The notes under the pieces are model-generated. The model had not been told where the DNA came from, made no database searches, and worked only from the letters and a program-made list of their open reading frames with translations. Below, piece by piece: positions 33,607 through 44,800 of a stretch of DNA of 64,000 bases. Every line of letters starts with the position of its first letter. Position 1 is the first letter of the stretch. Origin of the DNA: Parietichytrium sp. I65-24A (lineage: Eukaryota > Sar > Bigyra > Thraustochytrida > Thraustochytriidae); assembly GCA_012862575.1 (NCBI GenBank), contig BLSF01000014.1:604386-668385 (forward strand), in the 5' to 3' direction. Made by a program: the position numbers and the translations under genes.

Positions 33607-34818
33607 CTATATCTTCGACGGCGATCGCCCGAGCTCGGCCTGAGGAACGAGACTACTCTTGTCTTTCACTTGATCAAAGGTTGGGTAGTCTGTGTAGCCA
33701 TGGGCATCGTGAGTGTAGAAGGTTGCCCGGTTGTAAGGGTTGAAAGGGTGGCCATGGCGTATGCGGTCCACCATATCAGGGTTGGAGATGAACCACCGCC
33801 CGAATGCAACTCCATCGTACTCGCCGTTCGTGATAGCAGACTCTGCAGATGAAGGCGTAAAGCCGCCGCCGCCAAGAATTACTCCTTTGTAGAGGTGGCG
33901 ATAGCGCTTAGGGTTCTCGAGTGGCTCACCAATGCACACATCGGAAGTATCCTTGGCGGAGCGAGACAGCAGCCATCGAGGTTCGGTCAAAAGGAGATAT
34001 GCAAGGTTGTAGCTGTCGAGCTTCTTGATCACATGGGAATAGACGGATTCTGGATCACTGTCGTCGACTCCAAAGTACTTCATGCTCTCGTTGGTGCGCG
34101 GAGAAATTCGCACTGCAATCCTACTGTAAGGGAAGACGGTACCGAGGGCGTCGAGAACTTGGAACAAGAGGCGAGAGCGATTTTCGATGGAGCCTCCATA
34201 CTCGTCGCTACGGTTGTTCACCCCATCGTTGAGGAACTGATCAATTAAATAGCCATGAGCTGCGTGCAGCTCGATGCAGTCCATCCCGGCACTCTTTGCC
34301 ATCTGAGCTGCGTTCACGTAGTCCCCGACTAATCTCTTGATCTCGTCCTTTTCCAGCGGGCGGGGCGGAGTGTAGGCAGCCATACCGCCTTCGAAGGCGA
34401 CGCCTTTTCCATCGATAGGAACATTACCCGAAGAGCGAGAAGGCTCACGTCCTTTGGTGACGGCGGGGTGGTTTTTGAACGACTCGTGCGCGACACGGCC
34501 GGTGTGCCACAGCTGCATGCTCATGAGGGCCTTCTTCTCGTGCACAGCATCCACTACCTTCTTCCACCCGGCGGCTTGCTCCTTCGTCCAGATGCCCGGA
34601 ATGTTGTGCTCATAAATCCCTTCGCTGTTGATCATTGTCGCTTCCGTGATGAGCAGACCGCCTTCCGTGGCTCTCTGCGCATAGTACTCCGCGCTCAGCG
34701 GCTGGATCACCATGTCCTCATCTCTTGCGCGCAGCCTCGTGAGCGGCGCCAGCACCACGCGGTGCTTGAGCCCCAAGTCGCCAGCCTTCAGTGGTTCCAG
34801 CAGCTTCATCGTTCGCAT
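33607..34818 (-). CDS. NADH:flavin oxidoreductase, Old Yellow Enzyme family
   Basis: 403 residues from the ATG at 34818, the usual length for plant 12-oxophytodienoate reductases and fungal OYEs. An (ab)8 barrel binding FMN. It starts LLEPLKAGDLGLKHRVVLAPLTRLRA. The active-site stretch HAAHGYLIDQFLND (His185, His188) is followed by RSDEYGG with the proton-donating Tyr, then SIENRSR. ILGGGGFTP and GVAFGRWFISNPD near the C-terminus bind the FMN phosphate. It reduces activated C=C bonds using NAD(P)H. A plant-type HxxH substrate pair is present, as in OPR. Substrate unknown, cytosolic or peroxisomal (no clear signal; ends SPSKI). Single exon. Confidence 0.95.
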   Translation of the reverse strand: MRTMKLLEPLKAGDLGLKHRVVLAPLTRLRARDEDMVIQPLSAEYYAQRATEGGLLITEATMINSEGIYEHNIPGIWTKEQAAGWKKVVDAVHEKKALMSMQLWHTGRVAHESFKNHPAVTKGREPSRSSGNVPIDGKGVAFEGGMAAYTPPRPLEKDEIKRLVGDYVNAAQMAKSAGMDCIELHAAHGYLIDQFLNDGVNNRSDEYGGSIENRSRLLFQVLDALGTVFPYSRIAVRISPRTNESMKYFGVDDSDPESVYSHVIKKLDSYNLAYLLLTEPRWLLSRSAKDTSDVCIGEPLENPKRYRHLYKGVILGGGGFTPSSAESAITNGEYDGVAFGRWFISNPDMVDRIRHGHPFNPYNRATFYTHDAHGYTDYPTFDQVKDKSSLVPQAELGRSPSKI

Positions 34819-36262
34819 TCCTTCCCTTCGAATTGCCTTGCCTTACCTTTGCCCTGCCACTGCCCTGTCACCGATCGGTGTCTGCTGCGCTCCGCTTTCG
34901 CCCTAAACCTTGCCTCCGCACACCTTTGCTGCTCTGACTGGTGTTGAGTCTATCTTTGTATCGTGTCACTTGTGTTCACTTGTGTAACTTGTGTCACAAC
35001 AAGGTGCCACCACTGCAGAAGCAGCGTAAATCTTTGGCAAAGATCACGAAGATCGTAGTGAGAGGGTGCTGATGAGCCTCACGGACGAACTTATTTTATC
35101 TGTTCTGAAATAATCTGAAATTCTGAATCTGAAATTCTGATCTCATTTCTTCATCATCAACTCTGTCCGTCCCTTTTATAGCACCTATCTTCTCTTACTT
35201 TTGATCTGGAAAATCTCATGAGGTCGGGAAAATTGGGCGAATTAGCCTCTGTAATGTCGAGTGGCGACTTTGTTTTCGAATTCATTGTTCGGAAAAAAAG
35301 GGCAATCGGGCGCATCGAGAGGGTGATCGCCGATGCAGTGGTGTTTTTCTGAATCTGAGAGTTTGGAAGTCTGTACCTCTCGAGTCTCACTCGGGCTTTC
35401 GTGTCCAATCGGCCGAAAGGATCGTCCATGCTGCGAGTTCCCTCCTTAATCTTGATCGGCTGATTGGCTATGTGTGGCTTCATTCAAAAAAACATCCAAC
35501 AATGGTGTCTCTTTCCACCTGAATCTGCTTATTTACTCCGAAGGCTGGTGTTTTTCACCACTTCAGGTAGCATCTCCTAATCACTTCCAAAGCCGGGAGT
35601 CCATCTTTCTAGCTAGTAGCTAGCATTGCTAGTAGCCATCGACCAGCTCGCAATATTTGTAAAATACGATTTATAAATTATGGAATACGAAACATATTTT
35701 TTGTCCGGTCAAACGCGCTGCGACTCGGACCCGGACAATGGAAAAATGATAGTCAGTCACACACACACCAAACACACACCCTCAAAGTATCTCTGTGAGT
35801 TCGCGCGACTCAGTTTTCGTTCAAAAGACAACGGAAGAAGGAGGCGTATTACTGCGAGCGAGATTGTGCAAGCAATTTCTTCGCTGCGGACTCGAGAAAT
35901 TTCCTGCGGAGCGAGCTTGTGCAAGCAATTTCTTCACTGCGGTCTCGAGAAATTTCGGAACGGCGTGTCGCGTTCTACAAGTTTGAGAAAGAGCAGGCGA
36001 CCCGCGAGTGTCCAAGTCTCGACGTCTCGATGGCAGCGTGGAGAGTGTGTCCTCAGACATTCGAATAGTCGCGCTCGCCAGCTCGCCAGCTCGGTGCATG
36101 TGGATTGGTGTATTGGTGTATTGCGGAGCCACGGCGACCCTCTCTGCGGTTGTTCAGATCTTGAGATCTTGAGATCTTCGAAATTCAGTTCGCGCGGACT
36201 GAGCGGCGGCTGGTGCAGGGAATGCAAGGGCTTTGGGAGGGAGGGAAGCAAGGGAGCGAAAA
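34819..36262. other. divergent intergenic region with repeats
   Basis: This lies between the OYE (-) and the EF-hand gene (+). It contains TGTGTCACTTGTG-type repeats at 34965-34998, a CTGAAATTCTGA run at 35105-35145, and a 53-bp tandem duplication at 35858-35963. No gene supported. Confidence 0.5.
35858..35963. repeat. two tandem copies of a 53-bp unit
   Basis: Copy 1 (35858-35910) and copy 2 (35911-35963) begin GCGAG[A/C]TTGTGCAAGC and contain TTTCTTC[G/A]CTGCGG[A/T]CTC. They differ at only a handful of positions. They lie 300 bp upstream of the EF-hand gene start. Confidence 0.85.
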
Positions 36263-39200
36263 ATGGATGAACCAGGCCGCAACTCGATCTTGCAGCTCGC
36301 GTGCGAGTTTCGAGCTCGAAACTCGGACGAGCCGTGGTCAGAGAGACGACAGCAGACGTTGGAGAAATTGCTCTTCGCCGTGAACAAGAAAAACGATGCT
36401 GAGCGTGAAGCGAGCGCCAAGCAAGATGAGCGCCGCTTTGAGACGAAGGAGCAGGTGGTGCTAGAAAACGTGCAGGCCATTTTGGAGAAGGAAAAGAAGG
36501 AGAAGGAGGAGATCGCAATGCATTTTCAGGGAACGATTCAAGACATTGCACGACAAACTCGACTGGGACAGATTGCTGAGCGAGGGCTGAGGAATGAGGG
36601 GGTATTCAAACAAGTTGCCGAGCTGCCAACCTTTCGAACAAAAATGACCGCCGAGGAGACAGGGAACGAAGTGCGAAGGATCGCTCTCGAGATGCTCGCT
36701 CGCGAACAACAGGAACGAGCCAAGGAGCGAATCCGCGAATTCAACAAGACGCACCATACTGTGGACGAAAAGAAATTGTTGAGAGAAAAAATGAAACACG
36801 CCATCGAGGAGGCCAACAAGCTGCAGCCCAAACTTGTCAGCGCGAAGAGTAAACGCGAGACGGTTCGTGCACACTTTCTCTCGTCGAAAGAGACGGTAGC
36901 TAACAGCAATAACAACGCCAAGGAGGACGCGAAATCGGAGCGCCAACGCAAGTCGATGGTAACAACGGACGATGGGATCGTGAAAACGATGTCCAAGAAG
37001 GAGTCTGCGCGAAGCAAGCACATTATTACAGCACTAGAAATTACGGCAAAGTTTCAGAGAAATCAGCGGTGCTTGTTCAACACAACTCAGATGGACGCTG
37101 CCGAGAAGCTCTACAAACATCTCATCAAGGAGCCTAAGGAAGGTGACGCGAGCAAGGGGAAGATAAGGGGGGATCTCGAGCCCTGTGTACCAAGCGAGCA
37201 AGGCCAGGTCGTACATCAAGAGGAGAAAGAGGCAGAGGACGTCCCGCCGACAAGCCCGACGTCGGATCAAGCGGAGACGAACACGAACACGTCGGCTCGA
37301 CTCGCCATGCAACAGAAAGGCTTTGTGTCGAGGAAGGTGATGAGCTTTTCACACTTTTTGCGGGCCATGAAGAGAGGCTTCAAATCTGAGGACGATGTCG
37401 GTTTGATCCGCAGAATGTACGGCGTCATGTGCGGCCGTGACGCAAGTGCCAAGCGCGAAGGTCTCACGTTCAACAAGTTCTCGACATTTCTATCAATTAT
37501 GATGCTTGGCTCCACCGCACAAAAGCTATTTTTCTTATTCGAGATTGTGGACGCCGATAAAGACGGGTTTATCAGCACTCATGACATCTTCACTCTTCTT
37601 CGCACGGATGCGGACAGCGCTGTGTCGCAAGACTTTTCTGTGCTACTCCGATGGGTGATTCAGGTCAATGAGCGCAGACATGCCATGGAGGTCGAGTGGA
37701 ATAAGCGAATGGCCAAGAAACACAAGCTCATCGCTCGAGCGCTGCGTGCGCGAGACAAGCAGCAGCAGAAGGCAGCAGCTGCGCTTGAACGAGCTGAAAA
37801 GGAGAAGGCCAGAGAGGCCACCCAGAGCGACAATATAAGTTCAGACGATGCTGACTCTCTAGGAGGTGGCGTTGAACATGGTTTTGGTCAAGGCGAACCG
37901 GAGACCAAAGAGAGCATGGAGGGATCGCTTCCCGTGAGCTACGACAGGAAGCGGAGCGAGCAACAGCAAAGCACTGTTGAATCGGAGAGTGACAGCGATA
38001 GCGAATTTAGTGAAGAAATCTCCGATGATGACGACGACTCCTCTGTTGGAAGTTTCTCGTCAGCTTCAGATTGGATCTTGAATGACGCAGAGGCAGAAGC
38101 GGCGGCTTATCAACAGCGCCTGGAAACACTCGAAATGGAATCAAGGCTAGATTTTGAAGGCTTTCGACACCTTTGGCCAAAGTCGGAGGCCCCTCAATTC
38201 GTGACTCAGTTTGTTTCTTGTTTTCCTGGGATCGTGGGGCCAAGGGATTCTCCACAGAGAAAGTTAGGTCACTCGCGAAACGGGAAGGGGGACGCAGGAA
38301 AGGCCAAAAAAAGCGGGGCGAATCCGTTTGCACAGTCCGTCGTTCTGACCAAAGCTAAGAACGGCTTGCTCAATACTCTCAGAAACAGAACCAGGCTTCG
38401 CATTGAGAAAAGAAAGGCAAGCATCGATTCAATAAGCGGCGGGAACCAAGAGACCGGAAAGGACAAGGAGGCGTCGGTGCTAACGGGGATCAAAAACAGC
38501 TCTAGCGCTGCAGAACCGGGCAAATTTTTGAGGGATCTAAATTTAACAATCGAGCAGGCGAAGACTTGCCACGAACACTTTCAACGAATGAGGCCACACA
38601 AATTCAAAGGCACCGTATCGATGGACAAATTCTGTCAAATTCTGATCCGCGCATCGGAGAGCTTCAGTCCTTTGGTTTGTGAGCGCATCTTTGCGGCGGC
38701 TTGTCCAGATGGGAAGACGGAATTGTCATTCTCCGACTTTCTCACTCTGTGCTCCACGGCTCACCAAGGAGCTCGAAGAGATCAGGCCAGATTGCTTTTT
38801 CGGATACTGAACATAAGCTGCGCCGAGGTCGTGTTTGCAAACGACCTTGTCAAGTTTATTGAAAGCGACTTGGAAGCTGTCGATCCGATTCTTTCAATGT
38901 TTGTTATGGACATGGTAATCGACAAGCTCACGAGGTCAGATTCTGGTGGTCTGACCCGTGCTGACCTCATCACAATAGGGGAACTTATTCGAAACGAGAA
39001 GGACGCGCACGCGAGGCAGCGCGAGGCAGAAATTGAGAGAGATTTGGCGTTTGCAGCGCACATTCCTCCAAGTACCCCACATACTCCGGCAAGACCACAA
39101 TCGCGAGGTGGCCCAAAGCTTCGGTCAAGGCTCAGCCAGCGAAGCATCATTGAAGACGACCTAGAGTCGGTGGGGTCGTCTACATATTCCCTCGCTTCGC

Positions 39201-39487
39201 CTCGACGCTCCAGGTTCCGCAGGGGTTCATCTTCTCTTTCTCAGCGGCGCCGAGATAGGGACGATGACCGCGATTCGGTTTGCTCGCACGCTTCTGCTGG
39301 GCGCGCGATGACAGCAGATTCCCAGGCTAACGAGCAGGCTGAACGTGCAATGCGCGAGAAAGCTCTTGCGGACAAAATTCAAGCATTCGAGCTGCCATCC
39401 GTAAAGAAGAGAGCCCAGCAGCTGGAAGAACACCCGTCTGTGGAATATTTGCTCATACACAAGATTGCCAAAGCATTTGGGTTTTAA
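36263..39487 (+). CDS. large EF-hand, coiled-coil protein of unknown family
   Basis: 1074 residues from the ATG at 36263 (the open frame begins at a TTG). Residues 20-250 are strongly charged and helical (REASAKQDERRFETKEQVV, LEKEKKEKEE, EQQERAKERIRE), consistent with a coiled coil. One canonical EF-hand loop DADKDGFISTHD begins at about residue 430. A second helical EF-like block follows a long acidic, Ser-rich linker with a run of Asp (about 575-600), and includes TVSMDKFCQIL and SFSDFLTLC. The C-terminus is Ser/Arg-rich. Ca2+ sensing is likely. The mixture of coiled coil, degenerate EF-hands and disordered linkers recalls flagellar proteins, but I cannot name a family. Single exon. Confidence 0.78.
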   Translation: MDEPGRNSILQLACEFRARNSDEPWSERRQQTLEKLLFAVNKKNDAEREASAKQDERRFETKEQVVLENVQAILEKEKKEKEEIAMHFQGTIQDIARQTRLGQIAERGLRNEGVFKQVAELPTFRTKMTAEETGNEVRRIALEMLAREQQERAKERIREFNKTHHTVDEKKLLREKMKHAIEEANKLQPKLVSAKSKRETVRAHFLSSKETVANSNNNAKEDAKSERQRKSMVTTDDGIVKTMSKKESARSKHIITALEITAKFQRNQRCLFNTTQMDAAEKLYKHLIKEPKEGDASKGKIRGDLEPCVPSEQGQVVHQEEKEAEDVPPTSPTSDQAETNTNTSARLAMQQKGFVSRKVMSFSHFLRAMKRGFKSEDDVGLIRRMYGVMCGRDASAKREGLTFNKFSTFLSIMMLGSTAQKLFFLFEIVDADKDGFISTHDIFTLLRTDADSAVSQDFSVLLRWVIQVNERRHAMEVEWNKRMAKKHKLIARALRARDKQQQKAAAALERAEKEKAREATQSDNISSDDADSLGGGVEHGFGQGEPETKESMEGSLPVSYDRKRSEQQQSTVESESDSDSEFSEEISDDDDDSSVGSFSSASDWILNDAEAEAAAYQQRLETLEMESRLDFEGFRHLWPKSEAPQFVTQFVSCFPGIVGPRDSPQRKLGHSRNGKGDAGKAKKSGANPFAQSVVLTKAKNGLLNTLRNRTRLRIEKRKASIDSISGGNQETGKDKEASVLTGIKNSSSAAEPGKFLRDLNLTIEQAKTCHEHFQRMRPHKFKGTVSMDKFCQILIRASESFSPLVCERIFAAACPDGKTELSFSDFLTLCSTAHQGARRDQARLLFRILNISCAEVVFANDLVKFIESDLEAVDPILSMFVMDMVIDKLTRSDSGGLTRADLITIGELIRNEKDAHARQREAEIERDLAFAAHIPPSTPHTPARPQSRGGPKLRSRLSQRSIIEDDLESVGSSTYSLASPRRSRFRRGSSSLSQRRRDRDDDRDSVCSHASAGRAMTADSQANEQAERAMREKALADKIQAFELPSVKKRAQQLEEHPSVEYLLIHKIAKAFGF

Positions 39488-39667
39488 AAGAGAGATAGAG
39501 GAGCTGAGGCGAATGCAATCGTTAGTTAGAATGCACAAAGGTCAGGTAAAATAGCGCAATACAAAATTTTGGAATTTTTCGCACTTTGCGCTCAAACACT
39601 GCTGTAGCAGCTCAGCGGCAGTCGGAAATACTTTTGACAACAACGAGTCTGAAATCAAAGCAGCCTC

Positions 39668-41116
39668 TCACTCTGCGGTGACACACCGTAGAAACATGCA
39701 ACCCCTTTGAAAACCCAGGTTGTTCGCAACGACAGCAGCAATCCAGTCGCCAAGAACAATGTCAATAATTGCCTTCAGGTCACAATGAAGATGCGGCTTC
39801 GAGTCCAGTAGGAGCAAAAAGTCCCGAACGCTAGAGTCCAACAGTTCCTCATGCTTTTTACTTAGCTCGGTGGCAGCCAAGTTTGGACACCGTGACGCGT
39901 CGAAAGGCTGGCATTGAAGCTCTTCATAGAGCTGGTCGAACTGGGTGCGAAACATGTCTCGTAACAATGCAGTGGCACTTTCTTCGGACCACATCGGCTG
40001 CTCTGTGCCCAAATCACAGCTAGAAAGTAAATGAGACTTTGCGCCATTGATGATTGCCAACATGTACCTGAGTGTGGCGAGAGGAAAATGTGATGGCTCT
40101 TCTCTCAAAATAGTCTGTAAAGATTCGGGCTTGTAGAAACGCTGCTCCATCAGTTCTTTCTCAAACGCTCTCAAGGACGATGCTGAAAAGAAATTCACAT
40201 TGACACAAAAACCCAGAGTTTCCACGGAGTGAAAATAGTATGGCGGTATGTAGAGTGCCCTTCCTGGATCGAGAATAACCTCCTGGAATGCGTGTGGCGC
40301 TGCCCCGCCTGTGCTCTGGTTGGCCAGCTTGCTATTTAGCTGTGCGATCGAGTCCGCATGGATGTCAATTTGGCTTTGCCTCCCAGAGAGGTGAAAGGAC
40401 GGGAAAAGCTTCACGGAGCGCCAAAGAGACGGATGGGCCACCACGAAACTTTTTTGGCCTCGCACCTGACAATTGAAATTTGCTGCGGTGTCGTAATGCA
40501 TTGCTGCTCGAGTGCCCGACTTGGCCATCCAAAAGAAGCTGTCTTCAAGCCCTTGGTCTACCGAGAAAGTTTCGAATGACCCGACGTCTCGGCGTATGCC
40601 GTCATACGGTGCGTCGAGGATACTAGCAGAAAAGTACTGCGGGGTGACAGAATTACGCAGAAATTCTCGAGTCGTCATGTCGTGCAAGGATTCGCGCTCT
40701 TCGAGTGGAATTCCAGACCTTATGGCCATCTGGGAGACTGCGTTGAAGTTCTCGTTGATGAATCTGCTATGGTTGAGTTTGTTCCTTCGGACGCCATGGA
40801 GATGTGGCACTGCCTTGATCAAATACTCCTCGTCCCATTTGGCAAATGCGTCCCAATCAGCGCACGGCCCATTCAAGACAACTACAGGTTCTCGCTGCGA
40901 TGAAACGAGCGTCACCTGCTCATCTTCCGGGGCAAACTTGTTCCAGTGAAACGTGAGTACACCGTTCCCGTCGCGGTACACTTCTGGGACCCTGTACCAC
41001 CAAGGGACCGCCCACGCAGATGCCGCGGCTGCGACCATCAAAACTGCTCCGACCCTTTGCGGGCTACTCCACGTCCCCGCGCCATCCTTATTGCCCCTTT
41101 TCCGCTCACGCTTCAT
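39668..41116 (-). CDS. cupin_8 / JmjC-like 2-oxoglutarate dioxygenase with N-terminal membrane anchor
   Basis: 482 residues from the ATG at 41116. A basic start (MKRERKRGNKDG) leads to a hydrophobic anchor at about 23-42 (AVLMVAAAASAWAVPWWY), so a luminal catalytic domain is likely. The cupin has the Fe(II) triad: H207-x-D209 in MHYDTAANFNCQV and distal His296 in PPYYFHSVETL. QKSFVVAHP and LDPGRALYIPP are the family's standard strands. Related proteins hydroxylate proteins, tRNA or histones with 2-oxoglutarate and O2. The substrate here is unknown. C-terminal 150 residues are helical. All metal ligands are intact, single exon. Confidence 0.85.
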   Translation of the reverse strand: MKRERKRGNKDGAGTWSSPQRVGAVLMVAAAASAWAVPWWYRVPEVYRDGNGVLTFHWNKFAPEDEQVTLVSSQREPVVVLNGPCADWDAFAKWDEEYLIKAVPHLHGVRRNKLNHSRFINENFNAVSQMAIRSGIPLEERESLHDMTTREFLRNSVTPQYFSASILDAPYDGIRRDVGSFETFSVDQGLEDSFFWMAKSGTRAAMHYDTAANFNCQVRGQKSFVVAHPSLWRSVKLFPSFHLSGRQSQIDIHADSIAQLNSKLANQSTGGAAPHAFQEVILDPGRALYIPPYYFHSVETLGFCVNVNFFSASSLRAFEKELMEQRFYKPESLQTILREEPSHFPLATLRYMLAIINGAKSHLLSSCDLGTEQPMWSEESATALLRDMFRTQFDQLYEELQCQPFDASRCPNLAATELSKKHEELLDSSVRDFLLLLDSKPHLHCDLKAIIDIVLGDWIAAVVANNLGFQRGCMFLRCVTAE

Positions 41117-41829
41117 GCTATACTACACTCTTGGCGATCCTTCCGTTTTCCGAGCTCCCAGCAGTGACAGCAATATTGCTTTGCGCGGCACCACACCACA
41201 ACGACACCTTCCTAGTCGCAGAACACAGCACAATATCGCAGCATGGACGTGGCCGATCTCACTCTGATCCCGGCGCGTACACCTCAGTTAAAGGGCTTTT
41301 GCGATGTCTGCGAAGACTGATTGATTTCAAGAAACAACTCGAAAGAAGCCATTAGCTATTTACGGTGATCGACTATAGGCTTACGTTTTCGGGCTTGTGC
41401 AACATGTGTAAATTGTGTGCATTTTCTGCCAGGTAAGGGGCTCTAGAGGCGACAATACTGCTTATAGTAGTACTTGATCAAGAAACCCTCATTATCCTTA
41501 CCACATTGCGAGTTTTACGTAGCTGGGTCTTATTGGGTTCTATCATAGGAGTTTGCTACACAGCTCCTTTCCATTATCAATCACGCATGTTAAGACTTAT
41601 AGTGTTTATCATAGGAATGAATTAGCAGGGATTAACACTGTAAATCAATAAAAGCATTTTTTATCGTCTTGAATTTACGGTACGCACTTGCGTTGTCTCT
41701 TGTGTCGTTGGTTGTAGCTTTGCATATGTTCATCGCAATCACTCTCAGCGGAGCTCTTATCGCGCGCTGTGGCCCTATTCCCGGTTCTGGTTGGCTCGGA
41801 AACGTGCTCCGATAGGGTCCCCATAGAAG
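41117..41829. other. intergenic flank of degenerate transposase
   Basis: No gene seen. A 13-mer CATTATCCTTACC lies at 41490-41502 and recurs twice on the far side of the transposase gene (45566, 45617). AT-rich 41620-41680. Confidence 0.45.
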
Positions 41830-44800
41830 CTACCTGGTCTGCCCAATCAAATGACCCTCCTCAAGTCGGCCGTCACGTTCAATCTCAGAGTCACTCGACC
41901 CTACCTCGTCATAAGATTGAAGCTGATTGCGAGAAGCTCTTCGCCCGGATCTCGCCGACGCCGCTGACGACGGCGACACGTTTTGAGAACCTGCTTCAGA
42001 AGAACTGCCGCCAGAATCAGCATTTGTCCTAACTCGCTGGACTGCAACAACCTTTCGATTCGAGTGCCAAAGGTTCCAGCAAGGTTCCTGTCGGAGGTCG
42101 TTATTTAGCATATGCAATGGGACATTGCATGTGATGCAAATTTTTGAGGCCGACCGCTCGCAGAAAGCGCACTTTTGCTGTCTTTGGTTCCCGCTATCAT
42201 TCTTCCCCAACGAAACAAATTGGTGGCAACCGGTTAAACGGAAGCGGACCCCTTCCTCAGTATTGAACGCGTCATGTAGGTGAGGGGCTTTCTTCATTTG
42301 AACACGCTTCCCTTTCCCTTGGTTCGTCGTTTTCGTGTGTAAAGTGGCAAGGAAAACGCTCATCTCGGTTTCACTGAGTGGCGTGTAGAGTGAATTTGAC
42401 CCATCCTCGCCGGCCCTAGATGCTTGTTTCTGTAAAGTGTCTATGCGCCCTTCCTTTTCAAGTGCCACATTGAGGACACTCTCCCACAGCTCGAGCATAA
42501 AATCTCGCAAGCTTCGAACGCTGTTTGTGCTTTGCCGATACGTCTCCACGTTTTTCCACGGATACTTGACTGGGTCTTCTGCGACTTTGTAAAGACGATA
42601 GAGGATAAACGTGTTAATTGCCAGGTGCTGCACGCTACGAAGCGCAACTTTCACGCTGCAAGGAACTCTGAAAGCAGGCCAGTCCGTCAAACTCTCCATA
42701 TAATTTGTGCAACCATCGACGCCACCCTTGAGCTTGTTGTAATATACTTGCGCAAAGGCCTTGAAGGTGCTCAATGGGTGAACTGGGCCAGTAGAAAGAA
42801 CACGCTTACGTAGAGCGCGCCACAGCGGAAGGTGACTCTTCAGTATATCGGCATCCCTTTCAGAATAAAAAGTCGGCGGAATTCGAAGGCTCTTGCTGTC
42901 GCTGTTGACTGATGAATGGGCCCATTGCATCAGATGCCCCCATTTTGCAATAGAATTCAGATAACACTGCCGTGCGGTCTCAGGGACCTGTACTAGGCAA
43001 GAATACGTGCATCCGTGCTCCGTGCCAACCACGAACAACACGTGCTCTACATCCAACACCGCAGCTTGTTGAATCACTTGGCCTCTATGGCAGTACGGAA
43101 CCGCCTCCCACCAGGTGGAGTCTCCAACAGAGCACAAGAGGTATGGAAAAGGCTGGTTCTGGTCTGGAGCCCGAGGCGAGAGCTTTTTTGCGATTTGCCT
43201 CGCCTTGTAGACAGTGTCGGGGGAAAGTCTGGTCTTGATCTCGCAAGAGCAAAGGACAGCTTCTGCGTCTGGCGGAGCTCCCGGCTGTAACACACGAGCG
43301 ATAGCGTTTGGAGACATTGCAATGAAACTGTATTCTTTGCTCTGCAACAGCCCAACCTCAAAAAGCTCTTTGCACCAGCTTTGACGTCGAATGCACGCAA
43401 AGATATTTTCTTCGTTCATGGAGCCACTTTTCATGTCCGGCGTAGAGACGGATCGTTCGAATACCCAGCTTTTTCTCAGCGCTGCCGCTGCTTGCTCATC
43501 TGTAATGGTTTTCCCACGACACTCTCTTAGCGCTTCCACTTCATCGGTTTCGTACCCAAGGTCATCGACTCCTACGAAGGCAGGATCTGAGCATTCTGCT
43601 GCTTCGTGCGCTTCATTGGCAAGGTCTACCACCGAAGCTGTCCCAGTCCTCGAACTGCCCGTGGTTGAGCTCCGATGCGCTGCAATGCTGCTAATCAGTT
43701 TTCGGGCACTCGAATCATGTATTGCAAGGAACTGCCCCACGGTCCCAGTCACAGTAAACTGGCGGAGAACAAACCATTCCGCGCTTCGCTGCCAGCAAGT
43801 CAGAGGGACGCACTTTGATCGAAGTTCTTGCTCCATCAGACTCAACTTGTTCTGTTTAATGGTGTGAGGGAAGAAAAGCACATCTGCGCTCAAGGACACA
43901 TCACGAGGGACCGGCTTTCGCACCATACATAAAGTGTCACGGACCCTGTCCTCTATATCAGTCATACACCCCACAAAGCGAAGCACGTTTGTACTCTTGT
44001 CATCCTTCTTGTTGTAATCTCTGTAAGCGACAGCTGTGATTGGTCGCTGATTCGATGTGCCGCCACGAGAAAGCTGAACCTTTGTTGTCGCGGAGACAAT
44101 AGCGCGCCCAAGCAAAGGGCTATCATCGATAACCGCAGGTGGACGCTTCTTGCGCGTTGGTGCCTGACCTTTCCTCACTTGGTCCCACATCTCCAACTTT
44201 GCCTGGTAGCTCCGGTCCAAGTCGTCTTCGTTTGACTTAAGCCCGATCGGGTGCTGCGAGTATGTTCCAGCAATCATTACCTGTGCCATGTCCTTCGAAG
44301 CACAATGCAGCCACAAGCTCTCCTTGCTAGCAGTAACTGTCATCCCTGTCAACGCGCCATCATGATCATCTTTCAAGTCCTCCAGCAGCGCAGCCACAGT
44401 TCTCTCTTGGTTGTACTCTTGCCGCTCTTTGTGGCGCACGGCCAAAAATGTTCGATGCAGAGAATCACAAATGTAGTCCTTCTTTGCGACCTCTTGGTAC
44501 CAATTGCGTTGTGTGATGGACAAGGACTGCACATCTCTTTCCTTAGAACCAACTTGCTCGTCACCAACCGTAATACAGCTCGTGCTTGTCAAAGCGATTT
44601 TGCGAGTCTTCTTGAACATGCCCTTTTCGAACTCGCGCCAACGTGCTACATTGTGAATTGAACTGAAGAACTGTGACGCGGTACTGTGACCGGGTTCCAA
44701 GTTGCAAGGATGGAAGGCCCCCATTATATCTTTCATTCGATTATTCTCCAGCATATATTGAATGAGTTCTTTCATTTGCGGTTTGTTAACGCTTGACCGG

